In this document: in pieces, positions 56,054-64,000 of the stretch
Numbering within the stretch: position 1 is the first letter of the stretch
Layout: every line of letters begins with the position of its first letter
Source of the DNA: 62-47 sp051954235
Lineage (GTDB): Bacteria; Pseudomonadota; Alphaproteobacteria; Rhizobiales; Xanthobacteraceae
Assembly (NCBI GenBank): GCA_051954235.1
Contig: JBQCHY010000097.1
Coordinates: 1 to 64,000, forward strand
DNA length: 64,000 nt
Direction of reading: 5' to 3'
Made by a program: the position numbers and the translations under genes
Notes under the pieces: model-generated
The model's input: the letters and a program-made list of their open reading frames with translations, nothing else
Told to the model about the DNA's origin: nothing
Database searches by the model: none

Positions 56054-56257
56054 CGGCCTTGCACGATGCGATGCGCATTGAACACGGTGCGATGCCATTC
56101 GGGGCGGCTGTAGAGGCTGTCTCCGTCGACAAGGTACTGTAGCGCCTGGAAGCTGTGCGTTCCTTGCGCAAGGAAATGCTTGAAGTTCTATTTTCCGCAA
56201 GCCATCAAAGACAAATCATTGAAGACATGGCGCTGTGCGGGAAATGGAAGAGGCTGG

Positions 56258-57703
56258 ATGGCATCGTCGGGCGAGCCTGATGTTCTGGTGATAGGAGGCG
56301 GCAACGCGGCGCTGTGCGCCGCGCTGATGGCGCGCGAGGCCGGCGCTTCGGTGCTGATGCTGGAATCCGCGTCGCGCGCCTGGCGTGGCGGTAACTCAAT
56401 GCACGTCCGGAACCTGCGCTGCATGCACGATGCGCCGCAAGACGTGCTGGTCGAGGCCTATCCGGAAGAAGAGTTCTGGCAGGATCTCCTCAAAGTCACC
56501 GGCGGGCTGACCGATGAAGGTCTGGCGCGGCTGGTGATCCGCCATTCCTCGCGTTGCCGGCCATGGATGCGCCGCCACGGCGTTCATTTCCAGCCACCGC
56601 TCTCCGGCGCGCTGCACGTCGCGCGCACCAATGCGTTCTTCATGGGTGGCGGCAAGGCGCTGGTGAATGCTTACTATCGCAGCGCGCAAAATCTTGGCGT
56701 TCAGGTGCGCTACGAGTCGCCGGTGGACGGCATCGAGATCGTTGATGGTCGCTTTGAAGCCGCGATCACCAAAGCGGGTGAGCGCATCGCGGCGAAAAGC
56801 TGTGTGCTGGCGTGCGGCGGCTTCGAGTCGAATCTCGGATGGCAGCGCGAAGCCTGGGGACAGAACGAGCGCGGCGAATGGCCGGCGGAGAATTTCCTGA
56901 TCCGTGGCACGCGCTACAATCAAGGTGTGCTGCTGAAATTCATGATCGATGCCGGAGCCGATACCATCGGCGATCCGACCCAGGCGCATTGCGTGGCGAT
57001 CGATGCGCGCGCGCCGCTTTATGACGGCGGCATCTGCACGCGGATCGATTGCGTGTCGCTCGGCGTCGTCGTCAATCGCGACGGGGAACGCTTTTACGAC
57101 GAAGGCGAGGATTTTTGGCCGAAGCGCTACGCGATCTGGGGGCGTCTTGTCGCACAACAGCCCGGACAAACGGCGTGGTCGATCATCGACCGTAAGGCGG
57201 TCGGCCGCTTCATGCCGCCGGTATTCGAAGGGACGCGCGCGGACACGCTTGACGACCTCGCGCAAAGGATCGGTCTCGATCCGGCGCCTTTCATGGATAC
57301 TATGCGTGCTTACAACGTGGCGTGTCGCGTTGGTACCTTCGATCACACGACGCTCGACGATTGCCATACCGAAGGACTTGCGCCCGCCAAGACTCATTGG
57401 GCGTTGCCGATCGATGCGCCGCCGTTTTACGCTTACCCGCTACGGCCCGGCATCACCTTCACCTATCTTGGGATGCGAACCGATCACACCGCCGCGGTGC
57501 ATTTCGGTGGCGCGCCGAGCCCCAATCTGTTCGCGGCCGGTGAGATGATGGCTGGCAATGTGCTCGGCAAGGGCTATACCGCTGGCGTCGGCATGAGCAT
57601 TGGCACCGCGTTCGGCCGCATTGCCGGCGTCAACGCGGCGCAAAGCGCGGGCTTCGCGCATCCGGAGTTCAAGGAGGAATTCGCTTATGCCGCCGCGCAT
57701 TGA
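56258..57703 (+). CDS. tcuA: FAD-dependent tricarballylate dehydrogenase (TcuA-like)
   Basis: A 481-residue flavoprotein of the fumarate-reductase/succinate-dehydrogenase flavoprotein type. The N-terminal GGGNAALCAALMAREAG binds FAD, followed by ACGGFESNLGW and GEMMAGNVLGKGYTAGVGMSIGTAFGR (first part named). TcuA oxidises tricarballylate to cis-aconitate. The ATG at 56258 has ggaagagg upstream; the longer frame from 56180 is not supported. It overlaps tcuB by 17 nt and the B partner supplies electron transfer, so the pair is well supported. The TcuC transporter and TcuR regulator are not visible here. Confidence 0.87.
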   Translation: MASSGEPDVLVIGGGNAALCAALMAREAGASVLMLESASRAWRGGNSMHVRNLRCMHDAPQDVLVEAYPEEEFWQDLLKVTGGLTDEGLARLVIRHSSRCRPWMRRHGVHFQPPLSGALHVARTNAFFMGGGKALVNAYYRSAQNLGVQVRYESPVDGIEIVDGRFEAAITKAGERIAAKSCVLACGGFESNLGWQREAWGQNERGEWPAENFLIRGTRYNQGVLLKFMIDAGADTIGDPTQAHCVAIDARAPLYDGGICTRIDCVSLGVVVNRDGERFYDEGEDFWPKRYAIWGRLVAQQPGQTAWSIIDRKAVGRFMPPVFEGTRADTLDDLAQRIGLDPAPFMDTMRAYNVACRVGTFDHTTLDDCHTEGLAPAKTHWALPIDAPPFYAYPLRPGITFTYLGMRTDHTAAVHFGGAPSPNLFAAGEMMAGNVLGKGYTAGVGMSIGTAFGRIAGVNAAQSAGFAHPEFKEEFAYAAAH

Positions 57704-58898
57704 TCCGGCCGCGATGGACACGCAGCCTGCCTGCGACGGCGCGCTTGGGCTCGTCGCGACGCTGACCGCCAGCGAGCAGGATGTCGCGCGGATGATGCAG
57801 ATATGCAACGCGTGCCGCTACTGCGAAGGGTTTTGCGCGGTGTTTCCGGCGATGACGCGCCGACTGGAGTTCGACAAGGCCGACGTTCACTACCTCGCTA
57901 ACCTCTGCCACAACTGCGGGGCTTGCCTGCATGCCTGCCAATACGCGCCGCCGCACGAGTTCGCGGTCAACGTGCCGCAAGCGATGGCGAAGGTGCGGGT
58001 GCAGACCTATCAGGACTATGCCTGGCCTCGCGCGATGGGCGGGCTATATCGGCGCGCCGGATTGAGCGTCGCGCTGGCGCTGGCTGGCGGCTTGTCGCTG
58101 TTCCTGGTGCTGGCGGTCGCGATGAGCGGACGCCTGATCCATCAGCCGCTGGCCGGAAACTTCTACGCGATCTTCCCGCATAACTTCCTCGCCGTCGTGT
58201 TCAGCATCGTGTTTCTGTTTGCGATCTCGGCACTGGGCATCGGCGTGACGCGCTTCTGGCGCGAGGTCTCGCCGGCGCGTGAAGCCGTCGCTGAAGATGC
58301 GCTCGCCATCGCCGCCGCCCGGCTACCTGCAACTGCCGAAGCGGTCTCCGATATCGCGGCCTTGAAATATCTTGGCGGAGGGCACGGGGAAGGGTGCAAC
58401 GAGGAGGATGATCGATTCACGCTGCTCCGGCGTCGTTTCCACCAGCTCACGCTTTACGGTTTCCTGCTGTGTTTCGCTGCGACCAGCGTAGCGACGCTCT
58501 ATCACTACCTGCTCCGGTGGGAAGCGCCGTATCCGTGGCTCAGCCTGCCCGTCATTCTCGGCAGCCTCGGCGGTGTCGGGCTGCTGCTCGGGCCCGCCGG
58601 CTTGCTGTGGTTGAATCTCCGCCGCGATCCGCAGCATGGCGATAGCGCGCAGCATGGCATGGATCGTGGTTTCATCGCATTGTTGTTTCTGATCAGCGCG
58701 ACAGGCTTCGCGCTGCTGGTGTTGCGCGATACGCGGTTCATGGCGCTATGGCTGGCGATTCATCTCGGCACGGTGATGGCGTTATTCCTGACGATGCCTT
58801 ACGGCAAGTTCGCTCATGGTGTGTTCCGCTCCGCCGCGCTGCTCAAATACACCATCGAAAAGCGATTGCCGAACAGGCTCGCATCGGGCGGGGACTGA
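57687..58898 (+). CDS. tcuB: Tricarballylate utilisation protein TcuB-like (iron-sulfur/membrane)
   Basis: A 403-residue electron-transfer protein. Two ferredoxin-type cysteine clusters, C40-C43-C46-C50 and C74-C77-C80-C84, occupy the N-terminal part. The rest has several membrane segments (AGLSVALALAGGLSLFLVLAVAM is the first). It reoxidises the FADH2 of TcuA and passes electrons to the membrane. aaggaggaa is 9 nt ahead of the ATG at 57687, inside the end of tcuA; the longer frame from 57600 lies within tcuA and is not used. Confidence 0.87.
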   Translation: MPPRIDPAAMDTQPACDGALGLVATLTASEQDVARMMQICNACRYCEGFCAVFPAMTRRLEFDKADVHYLANLCHNCGACLHACQYAPPHEFAVNVPQAMAKVRVQTYQDYAWPRAMGGLYRRAGLSVALALAGGLSLFLVLAVAMSGRLIHQPLAGNFYAIFPHNFLAVVFSIVFLFAISALGIGVTRFWREVSPAREAVAEDALAIAAARLPATAEAVSDIAALKYLGGGHGEGCNEEDDRFTLLRRRFHQLTLYGFLLCFAATSVATLYHYLLRWEAPYPWLSLPVILGSLGGVGLLLGPAGLLWLNLRRDPQHGDSAQHGMDRGFIALLFLISATGFALLVLRDTRFMALWLAIHLGTVMALFLTMPYGKFAHGVFRSAALLKYTIEKRLPNRLASGGD

Positions 58899-59271
58899 GC
58901 AGCCGAGGTGCGTGGGTATACGGAAGTGAAGGCCGGGAAAGTCTCGAATTGTTCACGGCGCATATGTCTAACGGACGGGGTGCCGAACACACTGTTCGGT
59001 TTGACTCGTCGATTTTTTTGACATTAACTAATCCTGGTTCGTGAGAATTGAATTGGCTTCACCTTGATCGACAGCGTGCCTGGATTGATCATGAGGGTGC
59101 GGGAGGTTTGATGTTGTTTTCGCGGAGAATGCAACAAGTCCGCGGCGAACCTATCCGACAGCCGATCAAGATCGTGCCTGCTCAAGGCACCTGCGACCCC
59201 TGAACTGCAAACACAGGTCTCAGGATTGATGCTCGGGGCGATATAAAGAAAAAGCATGTAGAGACGGTAGG
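58899..59271. other. 373-nt intergenic region with one hairpin
   Basis: CCGAACA-cac-TGTTCGG (58983-58999) followed by a T-rich tail (tttgactcgtcgattttttt, first part) could end the tcuAB transcript or be an operator. A TTGACA (59018-59023) with a poor -10 (GAGAAT, 59043-59048) is a weak promoter candidate for the ABC genes. No coding frame is convincing. Confidence 0.5.
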
Positions 59272-60243
59272 ATGACGTTCAAGCGGCTTGGCCAGCAAGA
59301 AGTTGTTTTCGCGATTTTTGCCGTGCTGTTCGCTGTATTTGCGATCTTTCTTCCCGGATTTGCCACCACCCAGAATATGCTCACGCTGCTCCAGAACGTT
59401 GCGGTTCTGGGAATTCTTGGCCTTGCGATGGCGCTCATCGTGATCGGCCGCGGCATCGATATCTCACTGATCGCCGCGCTCGCCGTGCCGCCCGGGCTGG
59501 TGTTGCAAATGGTCCAGGACGGTTACTCGCTGCCGGTTTCGATGGCAGCGGCCGTCGCGTTGGCATTGGTGTTCGGTCTGGTCAACGGCTGGCTGATTGC
59601 CTATGCCGAGGTCCCCTCGCTGTTCGCGACACTGGCAACTGGCATTTTCCTCGCCGGCTTCGGTCAAGCGGTTCTGTTTAAGCTCGACGTGGTGCAGTGG
59701 AGCACCGGCATGAGTGGGTTCGAGCATCTTGGCCAAGGCACCATCCTCGGCATTCCGATGCCGATCATCGCCTTCGCGATTGTCTGCATCGTCGTGGCAT
59801 TGCTGTTGCGGCAGACACGGATCGGTGCCTATTTCTACGCGATCGGAGATAACCCTTACGGTGCTCGGGTCACCGGTATTCCATCGCGGCCGATCATTGT
59901 CCTGCAATATGTGCTCGCTGCGTTGATCGGATGCTTCGCCGGCTTTGTTCTGGCCGCATCCGTCAACAGCATGCCGACGCGCATTTTCAATTCGACGCTG
60001 ATCTATGACGTGATTCTCGTCGTCGTCTTGGGCGGTATCGGCCTGTCCGGCGGACGCGGCGGCGTCCTCAACGTCATTATCGGTACGCTGCTGATCGGAA
60101 CCATGCTCAATGGCATGACGATCATGGATATCTCCTACTCGGGGCAAAATCTGATCAAGGGCATGGTTTTGCTCGTAGCGGTGGTCGTCGATTCATTCTT
60201 GAATCCACGTAACGAAGAAACAGCGCAACAGGGCGATATCTGA
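59272..60243 (+). CDS. Ribose-type ABC transporter permease
   Basis: A 323-residue permease of the RbsC/AraH family with eight or more membrane segments. Family-like parts are GLAMALIVIGRGIDISLIAAL, FGLVNGWLIAYAEVPSLFATLATG (part), YAIGDNPYGARVTGI and VLGGIGLSGGRGG. gagacggtagg precedes the ATG. It is followed by a sugar-type binding protein and another permease fused to a propeller, while the ATPase lies outside the window or elsewhere. The solute is unknown; sugars, inositol or autoinducers are known in the family. Confidence 0.88.
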   Translation: MTFKRLGQQEVVFAIFAVLFAVFAIFLPGFATTQNMLTLLQNVAVLGILGLAMALIVIGRGIDISLIAALAVPPGLVLQMVQDGYSLPVSMAAAVALALVFGLVNGWLIAYAEVPSLFATLATGIFLAGFGQAVLFKLDVVQWSTGMSGFEHLGQGTILGIPMPIIAFAIVCIVVALLLRQTRIGAYFYAIGDNPYGARVTGIPSRPIIVLQYVLAALIGCFAGFVLAASVNSMPTRIFNSTLIYDVILVVVLGGIGLSGGRGGVLNVIIGTLLIGTMLNGMTIMDISYSGQNLIKGMVLLVAVVVDSFLNPRNEETAQQGDI

Positions 60244-60288
60244 CCTGATGCGAGAATGACAGATAGAACGGCAGGGAGGACATCGATC

Positions 60289-61308
60289 ATGACAAACATC
60301 AAGAGACTTATCACGGGAGGAATTGCCGGTGTTGGGCTCGCGGCGCTTGCCGTCGCACCGGCACTGGCGCAGCAGGGGCTCGACGAGCCGTTCCAGGCTT
60401 CGTTCAAGAAGGCGCTCGAAGGCAAGACGGTGGGCTATCTGCCGGTCGCCATGAATTTCGATCTGACCGAAGGCTGGTTTGCCGGCGTCAAGAAGGAGCT
60501 TGAGCCTTACGGGGTGAAGGTGATCGTCCGTGATCCGAACTGGAGCACCAGCGCGGGTGCGCAGGCACTGACGACGCTGATTTCCGAGAAGCCCGCCGCC
60601 ATCATCGTGCACAATCCCGACGTGCAGACCTATGCCAAGCTGATGCAACGCGCCGAAAAGGAAGGCATCTACATCATCCAGGTCAACATGGGCTCGGTCT
60701 ATCGCAGCGCCGCCTTCGTCGGCGCGAACTGGATCGAGATCGGCGAGCGCAATGCCGACGCGGTGATCAAGGCGTGCCAGGGCAAGTCCAACAAGATCGC
60801 CATCGTGCAGGGCGCACTGTCGGCGGCGACCTCGGCCTATACGCTGAAGGGCGTCGAGAACGTCCTCGCCAAGCATCCGGAGATCAAGGTCGTTTCCAGC
60901 CAGGCAGCCGATTGGGACGCGGCGAAGGCCAAGGCCATCACCCAGACGGTGCTCAAGCAGAATCCGGACCTGTGCGGCATCATCGGCTTCTGGGACGGCA
61001 TGGACATCGGCACCGCGGCCGCGGTGAAGGAAGCAGGATTGACCGGGAAGGTTTTCCTTGCCACGTCCGGCGGCGGTGAGCGCAAGGGCGCCTGCGAACT
61101 GGTCAAGTCGGGCGCTTTCGACCTCAACGTCAGCTACGACGTGCCGACCCAGGCTGCCGATATGGCCGGCATGATCAAGTGGCTGCTGTCGTCAGGCGTG
61201 AAGCCGGGCGATGCGAAGGGGTCGATCTACACGACCCTCACCAACATCACGAAGGACAATGCGAACTCCGACATCGCGTGTTGGAATCTCAGCGACCTCA
61301 AGAAGTAG
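60289..61308 (+). CDS. Sugar-type ABC transporter substrate-binding protein
   Basis: A 339-residue periplasmic protein of the ribose-binding (type I, cluster B) family. Its signal peptide ends at APALAQQ. The mature start KTVGYLPVAMNFDLTEGWFAGV and the repeat-like NPDVQTYAKLMQRAEKEGIYIIQVN (parts) are typical, as is GIIGFWDGMDIGTAAAVKEAG. gggagga precedes the ATG at 60289. The end contains CWNLSDLKK. It lies between the two permease genes, and the ligand is not readable from sequence. Confidence 0.88.
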   Translation: MTNIKRLITGGIAGVGLAALAVAPALAQQGLDEPFQASFKKALEGKTVGYLPVAMNFDLTEGWFAGVKKELEPYGVKVIVRDPNWSTSAGAQALTTLISEKPAAIIVHNPDVQTYAKLMQRAEKEGIYIIQVNMGSVYRSAAFVGANWIEIGERNADAVIKACQGKSNKIAIVQGALSAATSAYTLKGVENVLAKHPEIKVVSSQAADWDAAKAKAITQTVLKQNPDLCGIIGFWDGMDIGTAAAVKEAGLTGKVFLATSGGGERKGACELVKSGAFDLNVSYDVPTQAADMAGMIKWLLSSGVKPGDAKGSIYTTLTNITKDNANSDIACWNLSDLKK

Positions 61309-61404
61309 GTTGATACGTCCCCATCGGATGGCGTTCGCATGTCGCGGACGCCATCCCTACTGCCCTATCCGCGGTGATCTCCGCGATTGTCCTCGGGACG
61401 TGCA

Positions 61405-63522
61405 ATGCAGGAAACCCTTGTCCGACTGAAGGCGCGCTACTGGCCGGACCATCTGCTCGGCGAAATTCTATCGAAGCGCTGGACCGAGACGGCCATCCCC
61501 GTCATCGTCCTCATTGTCGTTGCCTTCGCATTGAGCGGGATGATCGACAATTTCTTCACCCCGGCCGCGCTTTCGGATACCGCGCGCCAGGCCGGCGAAG
61601 TCGGCTTCGTCGTTCTCGGCATGGCGCTTGTCGTCATCGTCGGCGGCATCGATCTGTCGGTCGGTTCGATGTTCGCGCTGTGCGATTTCTGCGCGCTGTA
61701 TTGCCTGAATATCCTGAACTGGCCGGTGCCGGCCGTCGTGGTGGCGACCATCGTTTGCGGCGCGCTGCTGGGTGCTGTCAACGGCTTCCTCATCGGCTAT
61801 CTGCGATTGCGCGCGTTCATCACGACGCTAATCACGCTGATCATCTATCGCTCCGCCTATGACCTCTTGTTGTTCGGTAACTCGGTGAAGATTGCGTCGG
61901 CGCTTCCAGATTTTCCGTCCTGGGATTTCCTCGGGATGGGAACTGTATTCGGCATCCCCAGCGTTGCACTGGTCTATCTCGTGATCGCCGTTTTCGGGCA
62001 CATCTTCATGACGCGGATGCGGCCCGGTTGGCACATCACCGCGATTGGCGGTTCGCGGCGCTCCGCCTACAACTCCGGTATCGCCGTTCGTCGCACCATC
62101 GCGCTGTGCTACGTGGCAAGCGGTGCGTTGACCGCAGTCGGCGCGCTGTTCTTTGCCGCGCGCCTCGGGACCGTCGGCGGCGATGTCGGCGTTGGCCTCG
62201 AGGTGACGGTTCTGACGGCAACGGTGCTCGGCGGCATTACGCTCGGCGGCGGCAACGGCTCGGTCGCGAAGGCTTTGGCCGGAACGCTGATCGTGTTGCT
62301 GGTCACCAACGGCCTGACCACGCTCGGTGTGCGCGGCGGCTTTAACCGGATGGTGCTAGCGTCCATTCTGCTGGTGGCTGCGATCGTTGATATTCGCTGG
62401 CTGAAGAATCGCACCCGCATTATCAGCAAGGTCTATGTCAGTCCGACCTATCACTTCCTGCCGCCGCCGCCCTCAACGGAGGTCGGCAAAGGCGGGCCAT
62501 TCGAGCAGAACGACAAGCTGCGCGACGTCACTTTGATTGGGGAGGGGCGTATCGAGGCGCCGGAGGATGTCATCCTCGACCGACACGATAATCTTTATGC
62601 CGGGTCGCGGCATGGCGATATCATCCGCTTTCTCGCGCCTGATTATCAGACGATGGAGGTCTACGCGCATATCGGTGGCCAGCCGTTGGGAATGGCCTTC
62701 GATCGGCAGGACAATCTCTATTGCTGCATCGGCGGCATGGGCCTGTATCGCATCACGCCGGATCGCAAGATCGAGAAGGCAACCGACGAGACCAACCGCA
62801 GCCTCTATTCGGTGAACGACGATAGCCGGCTGCGTCTGGCGGACGATCTCGATATCGCCGACGACGGCCGCATCTTCTTCTCCGAGGCGACGGTGCGCTA
62901 CGAGATGCACGAATGGCCGGTGGATGGCCTCGAAGCGCGCGGCAACGGCCGCATCATCTGCTACGATCCCAACAAGGGCACGACGCACACAGTGCTCCGC
63001 GGCCTGAAATTCCCGAACGGCATCTGCATCGCCAGCGATGGACAATCGATTCTGTTCGCGGAAACCTTCGGCTGTTCGATCAAGCGCTACTGGTTCGACG
63101 GCCCGAACAAGGGCAAGGTCGAGGTAGTGATGGACAACCTGCCGGGCTATCCCGACAACATCAACCTCGCATCCGACGGAAACTATTGGCTGGCGCTGGT
63201 CGGCATGCGCTCGCCCGCACTCGACCTCGCCTGGCGAATGCCCGGCTTCCGCAAGCGCATGGGCAAGCGGTTGCCGATCGATGAATGGCTGTTTCCGAAC
63301 ATCAACACCGGATGCGTTGTCAAATTTAACGAGAAAGGTGAAATTCTCGAGTCGTTCTGGGACCTCAAGGGTGTCAATCACCCGATGATCACGTCGATGC
63401 GTGAGCATCGCGGGTATCTCTATCTCGGCGGCATCTCGAACAATCGGATCGGGCGCTACAAGCTCGCGAATGCGGATACCGATTTCGTGCAGTATGACCG
63501 ACGCTGGGAGAAGCAATCGTGA
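61405..63522 (+). CDS. ABC permease fused to a strictosidine-synthase/SMP-30-like beta-propeller
   Basis: A single 705-residue chain. Residues 1 to about 340 form a ribose-type permease (GMALVVIVGGIDLSVGSMFAL; GGSRRSAYNSGIAV; VLGGITLGGGNGS). Residues about 365-705 form a propeller of the strictosidine synthase-like/SMP-30 group: APEDVILDRHDNLYAG, ADDLDIADDGRIFFSEAT, LKFPNGICIASDG, LPGYPDNINLASDGNYWLAL. No stop or frameshift separates the parts. The C-terminus ends in the cytoplasm or periplasm depending on topology, which I cannot fix. The start ATG at 61405 is weakly preceded by gggac. A fused enzyme that opens a lactone as the solute enters is one reading. Confidence 0.86.
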   Translation: MQETLVRLKARYWPDHLLGEILSKRWTETAIPVIVLIVVAFALSGMIDNFFTPAALSDTARQAGEVGFVVLGMALVVIVGGIDLSVGSMFALCDFCALYCLNILNWPVPAVVVATIVCGALLGAVNGFLIGYLRLRAFITTLITLIIYRSAYDLLLFGNSVKIASALPDFPSWDFLGMGTVFGIPSVALVYLVIAVFGHIFMTRMRPGWHITAIGGSRRSAYNSGIAVRRTIALCYVASGALTAVGALFFAARLGTVGGDVGVGLEVTVLTATVLGGITLGGGNGSVAKALAGTLIVLLVTNGLTTLGVRGGFNRMVLASILLVAAIVDIRWLKNRTRIISKVYVSPTYHFLPPPPSTEVGKGGPFEQNDKLRDVTLIGEGRIEAPEDVILDRHDNLYAGSRHGDIIRFLAPDYQTMEVYAHIGGQPLGMAFDRQDNLYCCIGGMGLYRITPDRKIEKATDETNRSLYSVNDDSRLRLADDLDIADDGRIFFSEATVRYEMHEWPVDGLEARGNGRIICYDPNKGTTHTVLRGLKFPNGICIASDGQSILFAETFGCSIKRYWFDGPNKGKVEVVMDNLPGYPDNINLASDGNYWLALVGMRSPALDLAWRMPGFRKRMGKRLPIDEWLFPNINTGCVVKFNEKGEILESFWDLKGVNHPMITSMREHRGYLYLGGISNNRIGRYKLANADTDFVQYDRRWEKQS

Positions 63523-64000
63523 TCGCCGCACTCCGAGATTTCACAGATCGGGTCTTTGGCCGCGGCAGCGCTGCGATCACCGTGCCGCCGTTTGACGGTG
63601 CGCTGAAGCCGAACCAGATGCTCGAAGGCGCCGAGATTGTCGCCGAGTTCGCGCAGCCGAACGACCTCGCGAGCCATGGCAATGATCTCTACCTTGCCGA
63701 TGGCGTCGCGGTACTACGTTATACGGCCGGCGCGATGCAGGTCGTTGCGCATTTCGATCGCGAGGTGACGGCGCTATGTGCGTTGCCTGACGGCCGCTTG
63801 GCGGTCGCCCTTGACGGGAAGGAAGTCCGCGTCTTCTCTGCGGCGACCGGACCTGCCGATAGCGACGTAGTGATCGGCGGCGGTATGACGGCGGTGAATG
63901 CGTTGGCGGCTGCGCCGTCGGGGAGCCTGCTGGCAACGGATGGCTCGACGTCGTACCCAACCACGCAATGGGCGCACGACCTGATGAGCCATGGACGGAG
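63519..64000 (+). CDS. Beta-propeller protein, strictosidine-synthase-like (3' end outside window)
   Basis: An open frame starting at GTG 63519, whose GTGA overlaps the stop of the fused permease gene, runs to the window edge (160 codons). The visible sequence has repeats of the form AEFAQPNDLASHGNDLYLADG, FDREVTALCALPDGRLAVAL and AVNALAAAPSGSLLATDGSTSYP, matching the propeller pattern of the domain fused to the upstream permease. It may be a separate copy of the same kind of enzyme. The coupled start implies the two are made together. Confidence 0.7.
   Translation, partial: MIAALRDFTDRVFGRGSAAITVPPFDGALKPNQMLEGAEIVAEFAQPNDLASHGNDLYLADGVAVLRYTAGAMQVVAHFDREVTALCALPDGRLAVALDGKEVRVFSAATGPADSDVVIGGGMTAVNALAAAPSGSLLATDGSTSYPTTQWAHDLMSHGR

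Overview
ORGANISM. The window is GC-rich with short, tightly packed operons. It carries many acyl-CoA, short-chain dehydrogenase and branched-chain-amino-acid-type ABC genes. Its gene borders hold palindromic repeats of the 'catggccgggcttgtcccggcc' and 'cgtcattgcgaggagcg...caatccag' kinds. This combination points to an alphaproteobacterium of the Bradyrhizobium/Rhodopseudomonas group (Nitrobacteraceae). It looks like chromosomal catabolic and lipid-metabolism DNA. I see no rRNA, tRNA, CRISPR array, transposase or phage gene. LAYOUT. (1) 1-14.5 kb: a 5'-truncated flavin monooxygenase; a minus-strand operon (acyl-CoA ligase, TetR regulator, SDR, Baeyer-Villiger-type monooxygenase, DsbA/HCCA-isomerase-like protein); and a divergent plus-strand operon (LIV-type binding protein, two permeases, a second SDR, two ATPases, MmgE/PrpD protein). 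A 21-bp inverted repeat lies in the divergent promoter region. (2) 14.6-20.8 kb: aminoglycoside-phosphotransferase-like kinase, acyl-CoA dehydrogenase, acyl-CoA ligase and FadR-type GntR regulator, then a second LIV-type binding protein. The kinase/dehydrogenase/ligase set resembles the levulinate (lva) and ACAD10/11 route for 4-hydroxy acids. A GntR-type operator precedes it. (3) 21-30.4 kb: a CoA ligase and a single-chain biotin-dependent acyl-CoA carboxylase on the minus strand, then a MarR regulator, another CoA ligase and a second ACAD10/11-like dehydrogenase. The same 26-28-bp sequence occurs, in opposite orientations, upstream of the carboxylase and of the ligase. (4) 30.4-39.6 kb: two class-III aminotransferases around an IclR regulator, two SDRs, a secreted NTF2-like protein, a family III CoA-transferase, a 3-hydroxyacyl-CoA dehydrogenase and an acetoacetate-decarboxylase-like protein. 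(5) 40-54.3 kb: tandem AraC paralogues and a storage-lipid-like run: alpha/beta hydrolase, phasin, SDR, CoA ligase and wax-ester synthase/DGAT. After it come an MFS transporter, GNAT, SDR, inorganic pyrophosphatase and two more hydrolases. A 46-bp element occurs three times around the AraC genes. (6) 54.7-64 kb: a DUF3422 protein, tcuAB-like tricarballylate oxidation genes, and a ribose-type ABC transporter in which one permease is fused to a strictosidine-synthase/SMP-30-like beta-propeller, followed by a second propeller gene cut by the window end. HOW THEY WORK TOGETHER. Regions 1-4 read as import, oxygenation, CoA activation and beta-oxidation-like breakdown of carboxylic or alicyclic compounds. 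Each block has its own local regulator. Region 5 reads as acyl-CoA use for storage lipid. Substrates cannot be named from sequence alone. Function calls rest on visible motifs and family resemblance; no database search was run.
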